From an uncultured Clostridia bacterium (GTDB lineage: Bacteria; Bacillota; Clostridia; TANB77; CAG-508), in contig CALXXE010000014.1 of NCBI GenBank assembly GCA_944392605.1, positions 1 to 53,621 on the forward strand: a DNA stretch of 53,621 nt, written 5' to 3'. Both the position numbers and the translations under genes were made by a program. Shown here in pieces: positions 40,700 through 48,299 of the stretch (within the stretch, counting starts at the first letter, position 1; every line of letters starts with the position of its first letter). The notes under the pieces were generated by a model. It did no database searches. It had not been told where the DNA came from and was given only the letters and a program-made list of their open reading frames with translations.

Positions 40700-41737
40700 T
40701 TATTCTGTATTTTCATCCATAAAATCAAATTTTCTAGAATAATCTTTAGTTTCTTGATTTGACATGTAGACTTCAGAACAGTTTTGCTTTAAGAATTCTA
40801 TTATTTCATATACATCAATCCATATTTCATTTGGACTATCTACTTGAGATTCATCAAAGATAAGTTGCATACCAAAATGGAGATGAGGAACATTTATATT
40901 ATTCACATTTTCTTTTATACTATATCCAGTCATACCAAGATATCCAATAACATCTCCTGCTTTAACAATGTCACCTTCCTGCAACTTTTCTACATAAGGA
41001 TGGTCTTTTCTTAGATGTGCATAATAGTAATATCTTTTACCATCAAAGCTTCTAATTCCTATTCTCCAACCTCCATATTGGTTCCAACCTAAATGTGCGA
41101 TTGTACCAGATTCCACTGCAACAATTGGAGTTCCAATACTTCCAATTAAATCGTTTCCTAAATGAGTTCTCTGAAAACCATAAGATCTACTTTTTCCAAA
41201 ATCATCATAATGTGAAAATGAATAATTTTTTGCAATAGGAAGAAATGCTTTTACTCCATATTTCTGAGTAAATGAGGTTTCTCCATTTTCTTTTTTGGTT
41301 TCTATAGAATAATTACCAATGAAGTTAGAAAGAATAGCTGAATATGCTTCATAATAATAATCATAATATTTTAAATCTTTTGTAATATCTTCTATTGTTT
41401 CACCGTTTTGTAATCTTTCTACTAATTTATCTAAGTCAGATTGTTTAAAATTGTCAAAATTACCTCCGCATTTACAAGCTAAATAACTTAGGAGTTCTAT
41501 CCAATTATATTTAATTTCTGAATCACTGTTATGAGAATCAATATCTAATTTTGAAGTCAAGTTCATAGCTTCAGAAGTAACATTAAAATCAACCCATTTT
41601 ATATAATCATCTTCTTTTTCTTCTTCAACAGAATCGTTTGCAAAAGATACGAAAAGGAGAATAGACAGAGATATTATTAATAATATAAAAAAACAAATTA
41701 TAAATTTTCTATTTACTTTAAAAGATTTAACAAGCAA
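40700..41737 (-). CDS. Membrane-anchored M23-family metallopeptidase
   Basis: 345 residues: N-terminal membrane helix or signal anchor (residues 9-30), an acidic then helical region of about 150 residues, and a C-terminal LytM/M23 domain with the zinc ligands in HLGNDLIGS and VPHLHFGMQ and the conserved VAVESGTIAHLGWNQYGG and YAHLRKDHPYV. M23 enzymes cut peptidoglycan cross-bridges or act as division/sporulation scaffolds. The frame is open as far as 41992, but that part overlaps the divergent deaminase. GGGGTGA eight bases before TTG 41737 marks the start, giving LVKSFKVNRKF before the helix. Confidence 0.85.
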   Translation of the reverse strand: MLVKSFKVNRKFIICFFILLIISLSILLFVSFANDSVEEEKEDDYIKWVDFNVTSEAMNLTSKLDIDSHNSDSEIKYNWIELLSYLACKCGGNFDNFKQSDLDKLVERLQNGETIEDITKDLKYYDYYYEAYSAILSNFIGNYSIETKKENGETSFTQKYGVKAFLPIAKNYSFSHYDDFGKSRSYGFQRTHLGNDLIGSIGTPIVAVESGTIAHLGWNQYGGWRIGIRSFDGKRYYYYAHLRKDHPYVEKLQEGDIVKAGDVIGYLGMTGYSIKENVNNINVPHLHFGMQLIFDESQVDSPNEIWIDVYEIIEFLKQNCSEVYMSNQETKDYSRKFDFMDENTE

Positions 41738-41852
41738 AAGATTCACCCCATACAAATATATGGTAAAATATTTTATATTATGATAATATATAAAAGGTAG
41801 AATTAATAATAAATGAAAAAGAAAAAATAGAAGCGAAGAAGGAGAGTGTAGG

Positions 41853-42314
41853 ATGAATAGATTTATGAAAATTGCAAACGATAATGCTGAAAAAGGAATT
41901 GAGAAAAAAGAAGGAGGACCTTTTGGAGCAGTAATAGTTGATAAAGACGGAAATATAATTTCAAATGGAAATAATAAAGTTTTAAAAAACAATGACCCAA
42001 CAGCACATGCAGAAGTTGTTGCAATAAGAGAAGCTTGTAAGAAATTAAATACTTATGATTTATCAGATTACATTTTATACACTTCTTGTGAGCCATGTCC
42101 AATGTGCTTATCAGCAGCTATTTGGGCAAATATAAAAACTATATATTATGGTTGTACAAAAGAAGATGCAAACAATATTGGCTTTAGAGATGATATTATC
42201 TATGATTATTTAAAAGGTGAGAATAAAAGTTTAGTAAAACTAGAAAATATGGATAGGGAAGAATGTCTAAAAACATTTGATAAATATAGTAAAGAAAATG
42301 GAATAATATATTAA
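41853..42314 (+). CDS. guaD: Guanine deaminase (GuaD-type cytidine-deaminase-fold enzyme)
   Basis: 153 residues with zinc-site motifs PTAHAEVVAIR and SCEPCPMCLSAAIWA, and the C-terminal stretch GFRDDIIYDYL, which distinguishes Bacillus-type guanine deaminase from TadA. It converts guanine to xanthine in purine salvage. Start ATG with AAGGAGA upstream. It could be misassigned if it is a TadA paralogue; the GFxDxxIY feature argues for GuaD. Confidence 0.8.
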   Translation: MNRFMKIANDNAEKGIEKKEGGPFGAVIVDKDGNIISNGNNKVLKNNDPTAHAEVVAIREACKKLNTYDLSDYILYTSCEPCPMCLSAAIWANIKTIYYGCTKEDANNIGFRDDIIYDYLKGENKSLVKLENMDREECLKTFDKYSKENGIIY

Positions 42315-42318
42315 AAGC

Positions 42319-42351
42319 AAATAAAACGAGAGAAAAACTCTCGCTTTATTT
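42319..42351. terminator. Bidirectional terminator between guaD and aspS
   Basis: Stem AAATAAAACGAGAG / CTCTCGCTTTATTT (one mismatch) with a five-base A-rich loop, between convergent genes, flanked by T-rich tails. Confidence 0.75.
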
Positions 42352-44106
42352 ATTTTGCGGTATTGTTCTTATATGAACATCTCTTAATAAATCCATTTTA
42401 ATATTACTTGGAGCTCCCATCATTAAATCTTGTGACCTGCTATTTAATGGGAATGCAATTACGTCTCTTATTGATTCAGTATCTGCCAAAAGCATTATCA
42501 TTCTATCAATACCATGTGCTATACCGGCATGAGGTGGAGCACCGTATTGGAATGCGGTATATAAAGCACCAAATTTTGTTTTTACTTCTTCTTCTGTATA
42601 TCCTGCCATTGAAAATGCTTTAATCATTACTTCAATGTCATGATTTCTAACAGCTCCAGAAGCAATTTCTACACCATTACATACCATATCATATTGATAT
42701 GCAAGTATCTCTAATGGATTTTGATTTTCTAAAGCTTCTAATCCACCTTGTGGCATAGAGAATGGATTATGGCTAAATGCAAGCTTACCATCATTATCTT
42801 CGAACATAGGAAAATCGACAATCCAGCAAAATTCAAAACGATTATTATCAATTAATTCTAATCTTTTTCCTAATTCATCTCTTACTTGACCTGCTAATTT
42901 TTCAACTACACCAGGAACTTCTGCAACAAAGAAAATACAATCTCCTGGTTTTGAATTTGTTCTTTTTTGCATTTCAATTCTAGCTTCATCTGTTATAAAT
43001 TTAGCAATAGGTCCTTGGAAAGAGCCATCATCTAATATTCTAAGCCAAGCTAATCCTTTTGCTTTTAATTCTTTAATTGCAAAGTTTGTCATATCTTCAA
43101 AGAAAGATCTTGGCTTATCTCCAACATCATGTGTTGCAATTACACGAACTATCATATTTTTAAATGCTCTTAGCTCTAAATGTTCAAAGATATCAGTAAC
43201 ATCTACAATCTCTAATGGATTTCTTAAATCAGGCTTGTCTGTTCCATATTTTAGCATAACATCTTTGTATTTTAATCTAGGGAATGGACAAGCATTTATT
43301 TCTTTATCAGAAAATTCTTTAAATAGATTGTATATTACTGGTTCTATACTAGATAATACATCTTCTTGAGTTGCAAAACTCATTTCCATATCTAACTGAT
43401 AAAATTCTCCTGGAGTTCTATCAGCCCTAGCATCTTCGTCTCTGAAACATGGTGCTATTTGGAAATATTTATCAATACCAGCAACCATTAATAATTGTTT
43501 AAATTGTTGTGGTGCTTGTGGCAATGCATAAAACTTTTCAGGGTGAAGCCTACTTGGAACTAGATAATCTCTTGCACCTTCTGGTGATGAACTAGTAAGT
43601 ATAGGTGTTTGTACTTCTAGAAAGTTTCTTTCTACCATTTGATTTCTTAAAAATTGTAATATTTTTGCACGTAATATTAAATTATTTTTCAATTTTTCGT
43701 TTCTTAAGTCTAAATATCTATATTGTAATCTTAAATCTTCTCTTATATCTTGATTACTGTTTACTTCAAAAGGTAAGTTTAAAGACCTTTTGCCTAATAT
43801 TTCAATTTTTTCAATTTTAATTTCTACTAAACCTGTTACTAATTTAGGGTTAATAGTTTCTTCATCACGTTTTTTTACAGTTCCATATACAGATACAGCA
43901 GATTCAACTGGAATGTGAGATGCAAAATCCACATCTTCATCTTTACCAGATGTAACAACTTGTGTTATTCCATACATATCTCTTATGTCTAAGAAAACTA
44001 ATCCTCCTAAATCTCTTATTGTTTCTACCCATCCTGATATTTTTACTTTTTCTCCTACGTTATCTAAACGTAACGCATCACATTTTAGTTTTTTGTACTC
44101 TGACAT
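42346..44106 (-). CDS. aspS: Aspartyl-tRNA synthetase
   Basis: 586 residues, full length for the bacterial enzyme with OB-fold anticodon-binding domain (VKISGWVETIRDLGG), class II catalytic core with motif 2 FRDEDARADR and motif 3 GIAHGIDRMIML, and the inserted GAD domain of bacterial AspRS. It charges tRNA-Asp (and tRNA-Asn if non-discriminating; not decidable here). Start ATG follows AAGGAGG. Regulated by the T-box leader immediately upstream. Confidence 0.98.
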   Translation of the reverse strand: MSEYKKLKCDALRLDNVGEKVKISGWVETIRDLGGLVFLDIRDMYGITQVVTSGKDEDVDFASHIPVESAVSVYGTVKKRDEETINPKLVTGLVEIKIEKIEILGKRSLNLPFEVNSNQDIREDLRLQYRYLDLRNEKLKNNLILRAKILQFLRNQMVERNFLEVQTPILTSSSPEGARDYLVPSRLHPEKFYALPQAPQQFKQLLMVAGIDKYFQIAPCFRDEDARADRTPGEFYQLDMEMSFATQEDVLSSIEPVIYNLFKEFSDKEINACPFPRLKYKDVMLKYGTDKPDLRNPLEIVDVTDIFEHLELRAFKNMIVRVIATHDVGDKPRSFFEDMTNFAIKELKAKGLAWLRILDDGSFQGPIAKFITDEARIEMQKRTNSKPGDCIFFVAEVPGVVEKLAGQVRDELGKRLELIDNNRFEFCWIVDFPMFEDNDGKLAFSHNPFSMPQGGLEALENQNPLEILAYQYDMVCNGVEIASGAVRNHDIEVMIKAFSMAGYTEEEVKTKFGALYTAFQYGAPPHAGIAHGIDRMIMLLADTESIRDVIAFPLNSRSQDLMMGAPSNIKMDLLRDVHIRTIPQNK

Positions 44107-44138
44107 TTAAAATCCTCCTTTTTTATGTAGCAAGGATA

Positions 44139-44345
44139 CAAAAAGTCCCTGCCTATAATGCAGGGACGAAATATCTTTTCCGCGGTGCCACCCAGCTTGA
44201 AAATTTACAATTAAATTTTCCACTTTATTTAATATGCTCCAATATGTTTCACATTTTAGGTTGTCCTTCAAAGGTTTCCAGCCTAAGACCTTTGTTCTCT
44301 AGTAAGTAACTTCTAAAAGCTTTGTATTGTTCAAACGCATTTCTT
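44139..44345 (-). ncRNA. T-box riboswitch (Asp specifier) of aspS
   Basis: On the minus strand the leader has a Stem I with an AGAGAA element and an apical GGTCTTAGGCTGGAAACC region. A GAC triplet (44263-44265) lies at the specifier-loop position in GAAGGACAACC, then the T-box sequence CTGGGTGGCACCGCGG (44180-44195), and a terminator stem GTCCCTGC/GCAGGGAC followed by TTTTT (44139-44167). Uncharged tRNA-Asp would pair with the specifier and the T-box bulge and favour antitermination. The GAC specifier agrees with the gene controlled. The 5' boundary is approximate. Confidence 0.93.
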
Positions 44346-44376
44346 ATATTTTATGAAAATTGTATTTGTAATATAC

Positions 44377-44398
44377 ATTAAAAACTTTAAAAAGTTTT
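44377..44398 (-). terminator. Weak terminator after tRNA-Arg
   Basis: Minus-strand stem AAAACTTT/AAAGTTTT with almost no loop, followed by TTAAT, directly after the tRNA CCA. Read-through into the aspS leader is possible. Confidence 0.4.
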
Positions 44399-44402
44399 AT
44401 AA

Positions 44403-44479
44403 TGGTGCGCCTGGAGGGACTCGAACCCCCGGTCTCGAACTTCGTAGGCTCGCATTTTATCCAGCTAAACTACAGACGC
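44403..44479 (-). tRNA. tRNA-Arg (ACG)
   Basis: Minus strand: acceptor GCGTCTG pairs with CAGGCGC, anticodon stem CGAGC/GTTCG with loop CTACGAA and anticodon ACG, T-arm GGGGGTTCGAGTCCCTC, discriminator A and encoded CCA. Confidence 0.93.
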
Positions 44480-44500
44480 ATATATTACAGATACTTTACT

Positions 44501-44529
44501 ATTATATAGTAAAATGCTAAACTTTTCAA
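44501..44529 (-). promoter_or_regulatory. Promoter of tRNA-Arg
   Basis: Minus strand TTGAAA (44524-44529), 17-base spacer, TATAAT (44501-44506), about 20 bases from the tRNA. Confidence 0.75.
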
Positions 44530-44569
44530 TATTTAGAGAGAAATTTATTAAAAAAATTTCAAAAAAATC

Positions 44570-44598
44570 TTGCAAACCAAATAAAAATGTGTTATTAT
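44570..44598 (+). promoter_or_regulatory. Promoter of tRNA-Pro
   Basis: TTGCAA (44570-44575), 17-base spacer, TATTAT (44593-44598), 31 bases before the tRNA. Confidence 0.65.
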
Positions 44599-44629
44599 AT
44601 ATGAGCGGTAGATAAAATACCAAATAAAT

Positions 44630-44705
44630 CGAGGTGTGGCGCAGTTGGTAGCGCGCGTGGTTTGGGACCATGAGGCCGCAGGTTCGAACCCTGTCACCTC
44701 GACCA
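44630..44705 (+). tRNA. tRNA-Pro (TGG)
   Basis: Acceptor CGAGGTG pairs with CACCTCG, D-arm GCGCAGTTGGTAGCGC, anticodon region GTTTGGGAC with anticodon TGG, T-loop GTTCGAACC, discriminator A and encoded CCA. Confidence 0.95.
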
Positions 44706-44909
44706 CACAAAAAAACAATTTTATACGTTATATAATTGTAAAATAGAATGGCAAATGGTATAATTTTTATATCATTTGTTATTTTTTTATATATTAGGAA
44801 AGTAAAGCATTTTGTTTTAAATTTAAATAAAAAATAAAATTTTATTAAAAAGTTCTTGCGAAAATTTGTTTTATATGATATGAATAATAAAACGATTGGA
44901 GGTGAGAGT

Positions 44910-46178
44910 TTGAAATTAACATTTGTATATAATTTAAAATTAAGTAAAACACAAGAAAAAATAATAAGGGAAATAAAATGGCATTGTAGTAAAGTATATA
45001 ATGCTTTTAATTATTCAATAAGAGAAGGAAAAGTAGATGTAAGTAAAATAAAAAGAGTAAATGAAGATGGAGGAAAAATATATAAAAGTTATAGAAAAGA
45101 AAATTGGCATTCAAAATACTTACATTCACACACATTACAGCAAATAATATTAAATTGTATAAGAGACCATAAATCATATTTAGCATTAAAAGAAATGTAT
45201 GAAGAAGGAAACGAAGATATAAAAGAAAAACCACAAATGCCAGGATATAAAAACAAAGGAAAAATACAAATAACATTTACAAATTATGCAATAAGGCGAG
45301 ATGGAAGAGAAATAAAGCTATCAATATCAAAGAAGATGCAGGAAAAATTTAAAGTAAAAAGTTTAAATTTTCTAATGCCAAAGAAATTAGAAAAGCTAAT
45401 AAATTTAGAAAGCATAAAAATGATAAAGATAGGAAATATAGTAGATGGAAAATGTAAAATGTATATAATATACGAAAAAGAAGAAAAGGAAATAGCAATT
45501 GGTGGAAATATAATGGCAATAGATTTAGGAATGGATAATCTAGCAGCATGTACAAATATGAATAATAGTAATAGTTTAATAATAGCAGGAGAAAGAATAA
45601 AATCAAAAATAGGCTATATAAATAAAGAAATATCAAGACTACAAGGAATACAAATGAAGATGACAGGAAGCAAAGATTTTAAGAATACTAAAAAGATAAA
45701 TAAATTATATGAGCAAAGAAGAAATTACACGAATACATATATGCATAAAGCAAGTAGAATGATAGTAGATTATGCAAAAGCAAATGGGTGTAGTACAATT
45801 GCTGTTGGAAATATAAAAAATATAAAACAAAATATGAAAAATAATAAAAGATTTGTAGAAATGCCAATACAAAATTTAGTAGAAAAAATAGAATATAAAG
45901 CAAAAATAGAAGGAATAGAAGTAGAAAAAATAGGAGAAGAATATACATCAGGAGTAAGTAGTATAGACAAAGAAGAAATAAATAGAAAATACTACAATAA
46001 AGCAAAAAGAATAACAAGAGGTCTATTTAAGTCAAATAGTGGAAAAGTTATAAATGCAGATATAAATGGAAGCTTAAATATCTTAAGAAAGTATATAAAA
46101 GAAATCTTTAGTCCAGACCTAGAAATAGCGATGGGTATTGGTCGAGAACAACGACCATTAAAGAAAAGGGTTGCCTAA
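44910..46178 (+). CDS. tnpB: TnpB, RNA-guided nuclease of IS605-family element
   Basis: 422 residues: N-terminal helix-turn-helix/WED-like part (TFVYNLKLSKTQEKIIRE), then a RuvC-like nuclease with catalytic Asp in MAIDLGMDN and the last Asp in NADINGSLNI. The canonical RuvC-II Glu is not in its usual context: the strand reads TIAVGNIKNIK. A Glu is available in RFVEMPIQNL a few turns later. The zinc-finger cysteines of typical TnpB are absent (YTSGVSSID), a feature shared with a clostridial TnpB subgroup as I recall it. The frame extends upstream to 44856, but GGAGGTGA four to five bases before TTG 44910 decides the start. Confidence 0.88.
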   Translation: MKLTFVYNLKLSKTQEKIIREIKWHCSKVYNAFNYSIREGKVDVSKIKRVNEDGGKIYKSYRKENWHSKYLHSHTLQQIILNCIRDHKSYLALKEMYEEGNEDIKEKPQMPGYKNKGKIQITFTNYAIRRDGREIKLSISKKMQEKFKVKSLNFLMPKKLEKLINLESIKMIKIGNIVDGKCKMYIIYEKEEKEIAIGGNIMAIDLGMDNLAACTNMNNSNSLIIAGERIKSKIGYINKEISRLQGIQMKMTGSKDFKNTKKINKLYEQRRNYTNTYMHKASRMIVDYAKANGCSTIAVGNIKNIKQNMKNNKRFVEMPIQNLVEKIEYKAKIEGIEVEKIGEEYTSGVSSIDKEEINRKYYNKAKRITRGLFKSNSGKVINADINGSLNILRKYIKEIFSPDLEIAMGIGREQRPLKKRVA

Positions 46179-46220
46179 AAATTTTAGGTGGAAACTTAAA
46201 AACAACATCTTTATAAAAAA

Positions 46221-46248
46221 CTAGGCACTAATTTTAATTAATGCCTAG
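46221..46248 (+). terminator. Hairpin downstream of tnpB
   Basis: Stem CTAGGCA/TGCCTAG extended by four further pairs after a C-A mismatch, loop TTTA. No following T-run, so it may be the right-end imperfect hairpin of the element rather than a terminator. Confidence 0.5.
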
Positions 46249-46292
46249 AACGGAAATCTTGATTTTCATTTTGTTCTTTGAGGTGAAAAAAT

Positions 46293-46982
46293 ATGAATAT
46301 TTTAAATTTTATATTGAATGACAAAAATTATTTGGAAGATTTAATTACAAGAAGTACATATCATTCAAATGCTATTGAAGGAAGTACTCTTACTTATGCT
46401 GAAACTTATGCTATTTTATATAATGATAATAGCTTCAAAATAGAGGGAAAAGAGCCAAGGGAAATATATGAGGCTATAAATCATAAAAAAGCATTAGAAT
46501 TAGTTTTTAAGAATCTACAAAATAATGAAGAATTTAATGAGAGATTTATAAAAAAGCTAAATGAAACTATAAATAGAGATATTAAAGATACTGAAGATAC
46601 TGAAGGTTATAGAACTGTACAAGTATTTATTCAAGGTAGTGAACATATTCCACCAGAGCCTGAGAAAGTGCCAAATTTAATGATGTATTACATATATAAT
46701 TATAATCACGATGAAGAAGACATATTTACTAAAGTTGCTAAATATCATATTGATTTTGAGAAAATACATCCTTTTGAAGATGGGAATGGAAGAACTGGTA
46801 GATTACTTATAAATTATGAATTATTAAAAAATGACTTACCACCTGTTGTTATAGCTAAAGAGGATAGGGTAAAGTATTTTGAATTTTTAAGAAATAATGA
46901 TAGTAATGGATTAGCTGAATGGCTAAAAGATTTATCTACTAGAGAAGAAGAAAGAATGGAGAAGTTTGGATATAATGAATAA
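46293..46982 (+). CDS. Fic-domain adenylyltransferase (AMPylase) with intrinsic inhibitory helix
   Basis: 229 residues. Catalytic Fic motif HPFEDGNGRTGR is complete, and the N-terminal inhibitory motif S-x-x-x-E-G is present as SNAIEG at residues 25-30, making this a class II (self-inhibited) Fic. Fic enzymes transfer AMP to Ser/Thr/Tyr of target proteins. Target unknown. ATG follows GAGGTGA. It overlaps the ASCH gene by eight bases. Confidence 0.92.
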   Translation: MNILNFILNDKNYLEDLITRSTYHSNAIEGSTLTYAETYAILYNDNSFKIEGKEPREIYEAINHKKALELVFKNLQNNEEFNERFIKKLNETINRDIKDTEDTEGYRTVQVFIQGSEHIPPEPEKVPNLMMYYIYNYNHDEEDIFTKVAKYHIDFEKIHPFEDGNGRTGRLLINYELLKNDLPPVVIAKEDRVKYFEFLRNNDSNGLAEWLKDLSTREEERMEKFGYNE

Positions 46983-47319
46983 TTTTTGCTACAAAGTATA
47001 TCGTAAAGTATATGATAATATGCTTGCTGAGACAAAGAAAGTTGAAATAAGATTACTTAATGAAAAGTCAAGTAAAATAAAAATAGGGGATAAAATCAAA
47101 TTTTCGGTGGTTGATGATGAAAACACATATTTAAATGTTAAAGTAACTAATTTATATCATTTTAAAAATATAGAAGATTTATGGGAAAATAAAAATTTTA
47201 TTATTCTTGATAAAGAAACATCGAAAGAAGAATTTGTAAAATTATTTTATGAAATATTTGGAGAAAACGAAGTTAAAACTCACACTATAATAGGTATTGA
47301 ATTTGAAATTATAAAATAA
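46975..47319 (+). CDS. ASCH-domain protein
   Basis: 114 residues matching the ASCH (PUA-like beta-barrel) fold: a KKVEIRLLNEKSSKIKIGD segment where bound RNA or nucleotide contacts usually lie, then IKFSVVDDEN and a C-terminal HTIIGIEFEII strand. ASCH proteins are thought to bind RNA or act as small ribonucleases or modified-nucleoside amidohydrolases. The ATG at 46975 overlaps the Fic stop; an upstream TTG at 46966 is less likely. The pair is probably co-translated. Confidence 0.8.
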   Translation: MNNFCYKVYRKVYDNMLAETKKVEIRLLNEKSSKIKIGDKIKFSVVDDENTYLNVKVTNLYHFKNIEDLWENKNFIILDKETSKEEFVKLFYEIFGENEVKTHTIIGIEFEIIK

Positions 47320-47406
47320 AAATTTAATTACATTCAAACCATATTAAAAAATGTTGAAGTGCTAGAAAATAAGTGGTTTTCAAAAGCAAATTCTCAACAC
47401 CTCGAC

Positions 47407-47447
47407 TATAAAAAATCTTGGAATCAAATGGGTTTAAGATTTTTATA
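47407..47447. terminator. Terminator after the Fic-ASCH pair
   Basis: Stem ATAAAAATCTT/AAGATTTTTAT around GGAATCAAATGGGTTT, with A- and T-rich flanks. The rest of the 220-base intergenic stretch holds no gene. Confidence 0.55.
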
Positions 47448-47496
47448 AATTCTAAATAATATTATTTATATTGTTTTACAAGGACCAAAGCATCGT

Positions 47497-47524
47497 AAAA
47501 AGCCATTCGTATGAATGACTTTTT
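47497..47524. terminator. Bidirectional terminator before the phosphatase gene
   Basis: Stem AAAAAGCCATTC/GAATGACTTTTT with one mismatch and loop GTAT, 17 bases beyond the stop of the minus-strand gene. Confidence 0.7.
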
Positions 47525-47541
47525 ATTAATATATTTAATTC

Positions 47542-48261
47542 TTATAAAATTATTGGCTCGCAAAATTTATTTCTTATTTTTTCTATATTTTCTTTTGAGA
47601 CTTTGCAACTTAAAATATAATCTTCAAAAGAATTGTATTCATCTAGTAAATTATCTATGAATGTCTTAATAAATTCAGGAGGAGATTTTTTCATATTTGT
47701 TGAATACGTATTCATAAATTCAGAATTTGAAACATATGTATTAGTAACTTCATAATTCGCTATAATATCTTTTATATCTACATTACAAAGACCAAGAATT
47801 AATGCAGAAACTATGCCTGTCCTATCTTTACCTGCTGTGCAATGGAATAAAACACCACCTTTAGCATTGGCAAGTATATCAAAAATATTTTTTATTTTAG
47901 TTTTATTATCTAGTAAATAAGTATAGCCTATTCCAAAATTAAAATCTTCTTTTTCCTGTTCATTATTTGCATATTGTTCCATTTCAACAGTGGATAAAGG
48001 AATGTAATGAAATTTAAAATAATTTCTATTTATATTATCATCACTAACAAATGTCGCTTGTATTTTTGTCACTCCTCTTAAATCAATTATATCTGTAATA
48101 CCATAATTTTTTAAAAAATCATTATCTTTATCAGTTAAGTTAGTAAGTCTGCTACTTCTAACATAAACATGAAATTTAGTTACTTTATTATCTTTGGTCG
48201 GATATCCTCCTAAATCTCTTGTATTTTCAGAGCCTTTTAATGGTAACCTAACAAAATTCAT
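47542..48261 (-). CDS. Tyrosine/serine protein phosphatase (LipA/Y_phosphatase3 type)
   Basis: 239 residues with the N-terminal motif NTRDLGGYPT and the P-loop HCTAGKDRTG (Cys and Arg of C-x5-R; preceding FHC) and an upstream conserved IIDLRG. Such atypical PTPs act on phosphotyrosine or phosphoinositides. ATG follows AGGAGGAG. It lies 38 bases after the MYG1-like gene in the same direction, so the two are likely co-transcribed. Confidence 0.9.
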   Translation of the reverse strand: MNFVRLPLKGSENTRDLGGYPTKDNKVTKFHVYVRSSRLTNLTDKDNDFLKNYGITDIIDLRGVTKIQATFVSDDNINRNYFKFHYIPLSTVEMEQYANNEQEKEDFNFGIGYTYLLDNKTKIKNIFDILANAKGGVLFHCTAGKDRTGIVSALILGLCNVDIKDIIANYEVTNTYVSNSEFMNTYSTNMKKSPPEFIKTFIDNLLDEYNSFEDYILSCKVSKENIEKIRNKFCEPIIL

Positions 48262-48299
48262 AAATATTTCTCCTCCTTCTATTTGTTTTTTAGTATTTA

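Larger units (their letters stand above)
44720..46250 (+). mobile_element. IS200/IS605-type element with tnpB only
   Basis: A stand-alone tnpB flanked on its 3' side by structured sequence: GGTCG/CGACC hairpin overlapping the tnpB end, a CCTAAAAATTTTAGG palindrome, and a further hairpin at 46221-46248. This is as expected for the right end and omega-RNA region of IS605-family elements. No TnpA transposase is present, so it is non-autonomous or domesticated. Exact ends are not determined; the left boundary is placed just after tRNA-Pro only because that is where unexplained sequence starts. Confidence 0.55.

Noticed and set aside
41738-41992. N-terminal 85-codon extension of the M23 peptidase frame
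   Set aside because: It overlaps the divergent guanine deaminase gene and its control region; a proper ribosome binding site marks TTG 41737.
43962-44309. Plus-strand frame across the aspS start and T-box
   Set aside because: It lies antisense to the aspS N-terminus and the riboswitch, without a ribosome binding site.
44465-44710. Antisense frame with GDRVRTCGLMVPNHARYQLRHT-like sequence
   Set aside because: This is the well-known spurious translation of the antisense strand of tRNA-Pro.
47360-47400. Similarity of a TGTTGAAGTG segment here to the terminal hairpin at 53559-53594
   Set aside because: Only about ten bases match; not enough to claim a repeat pair or attachment sites.
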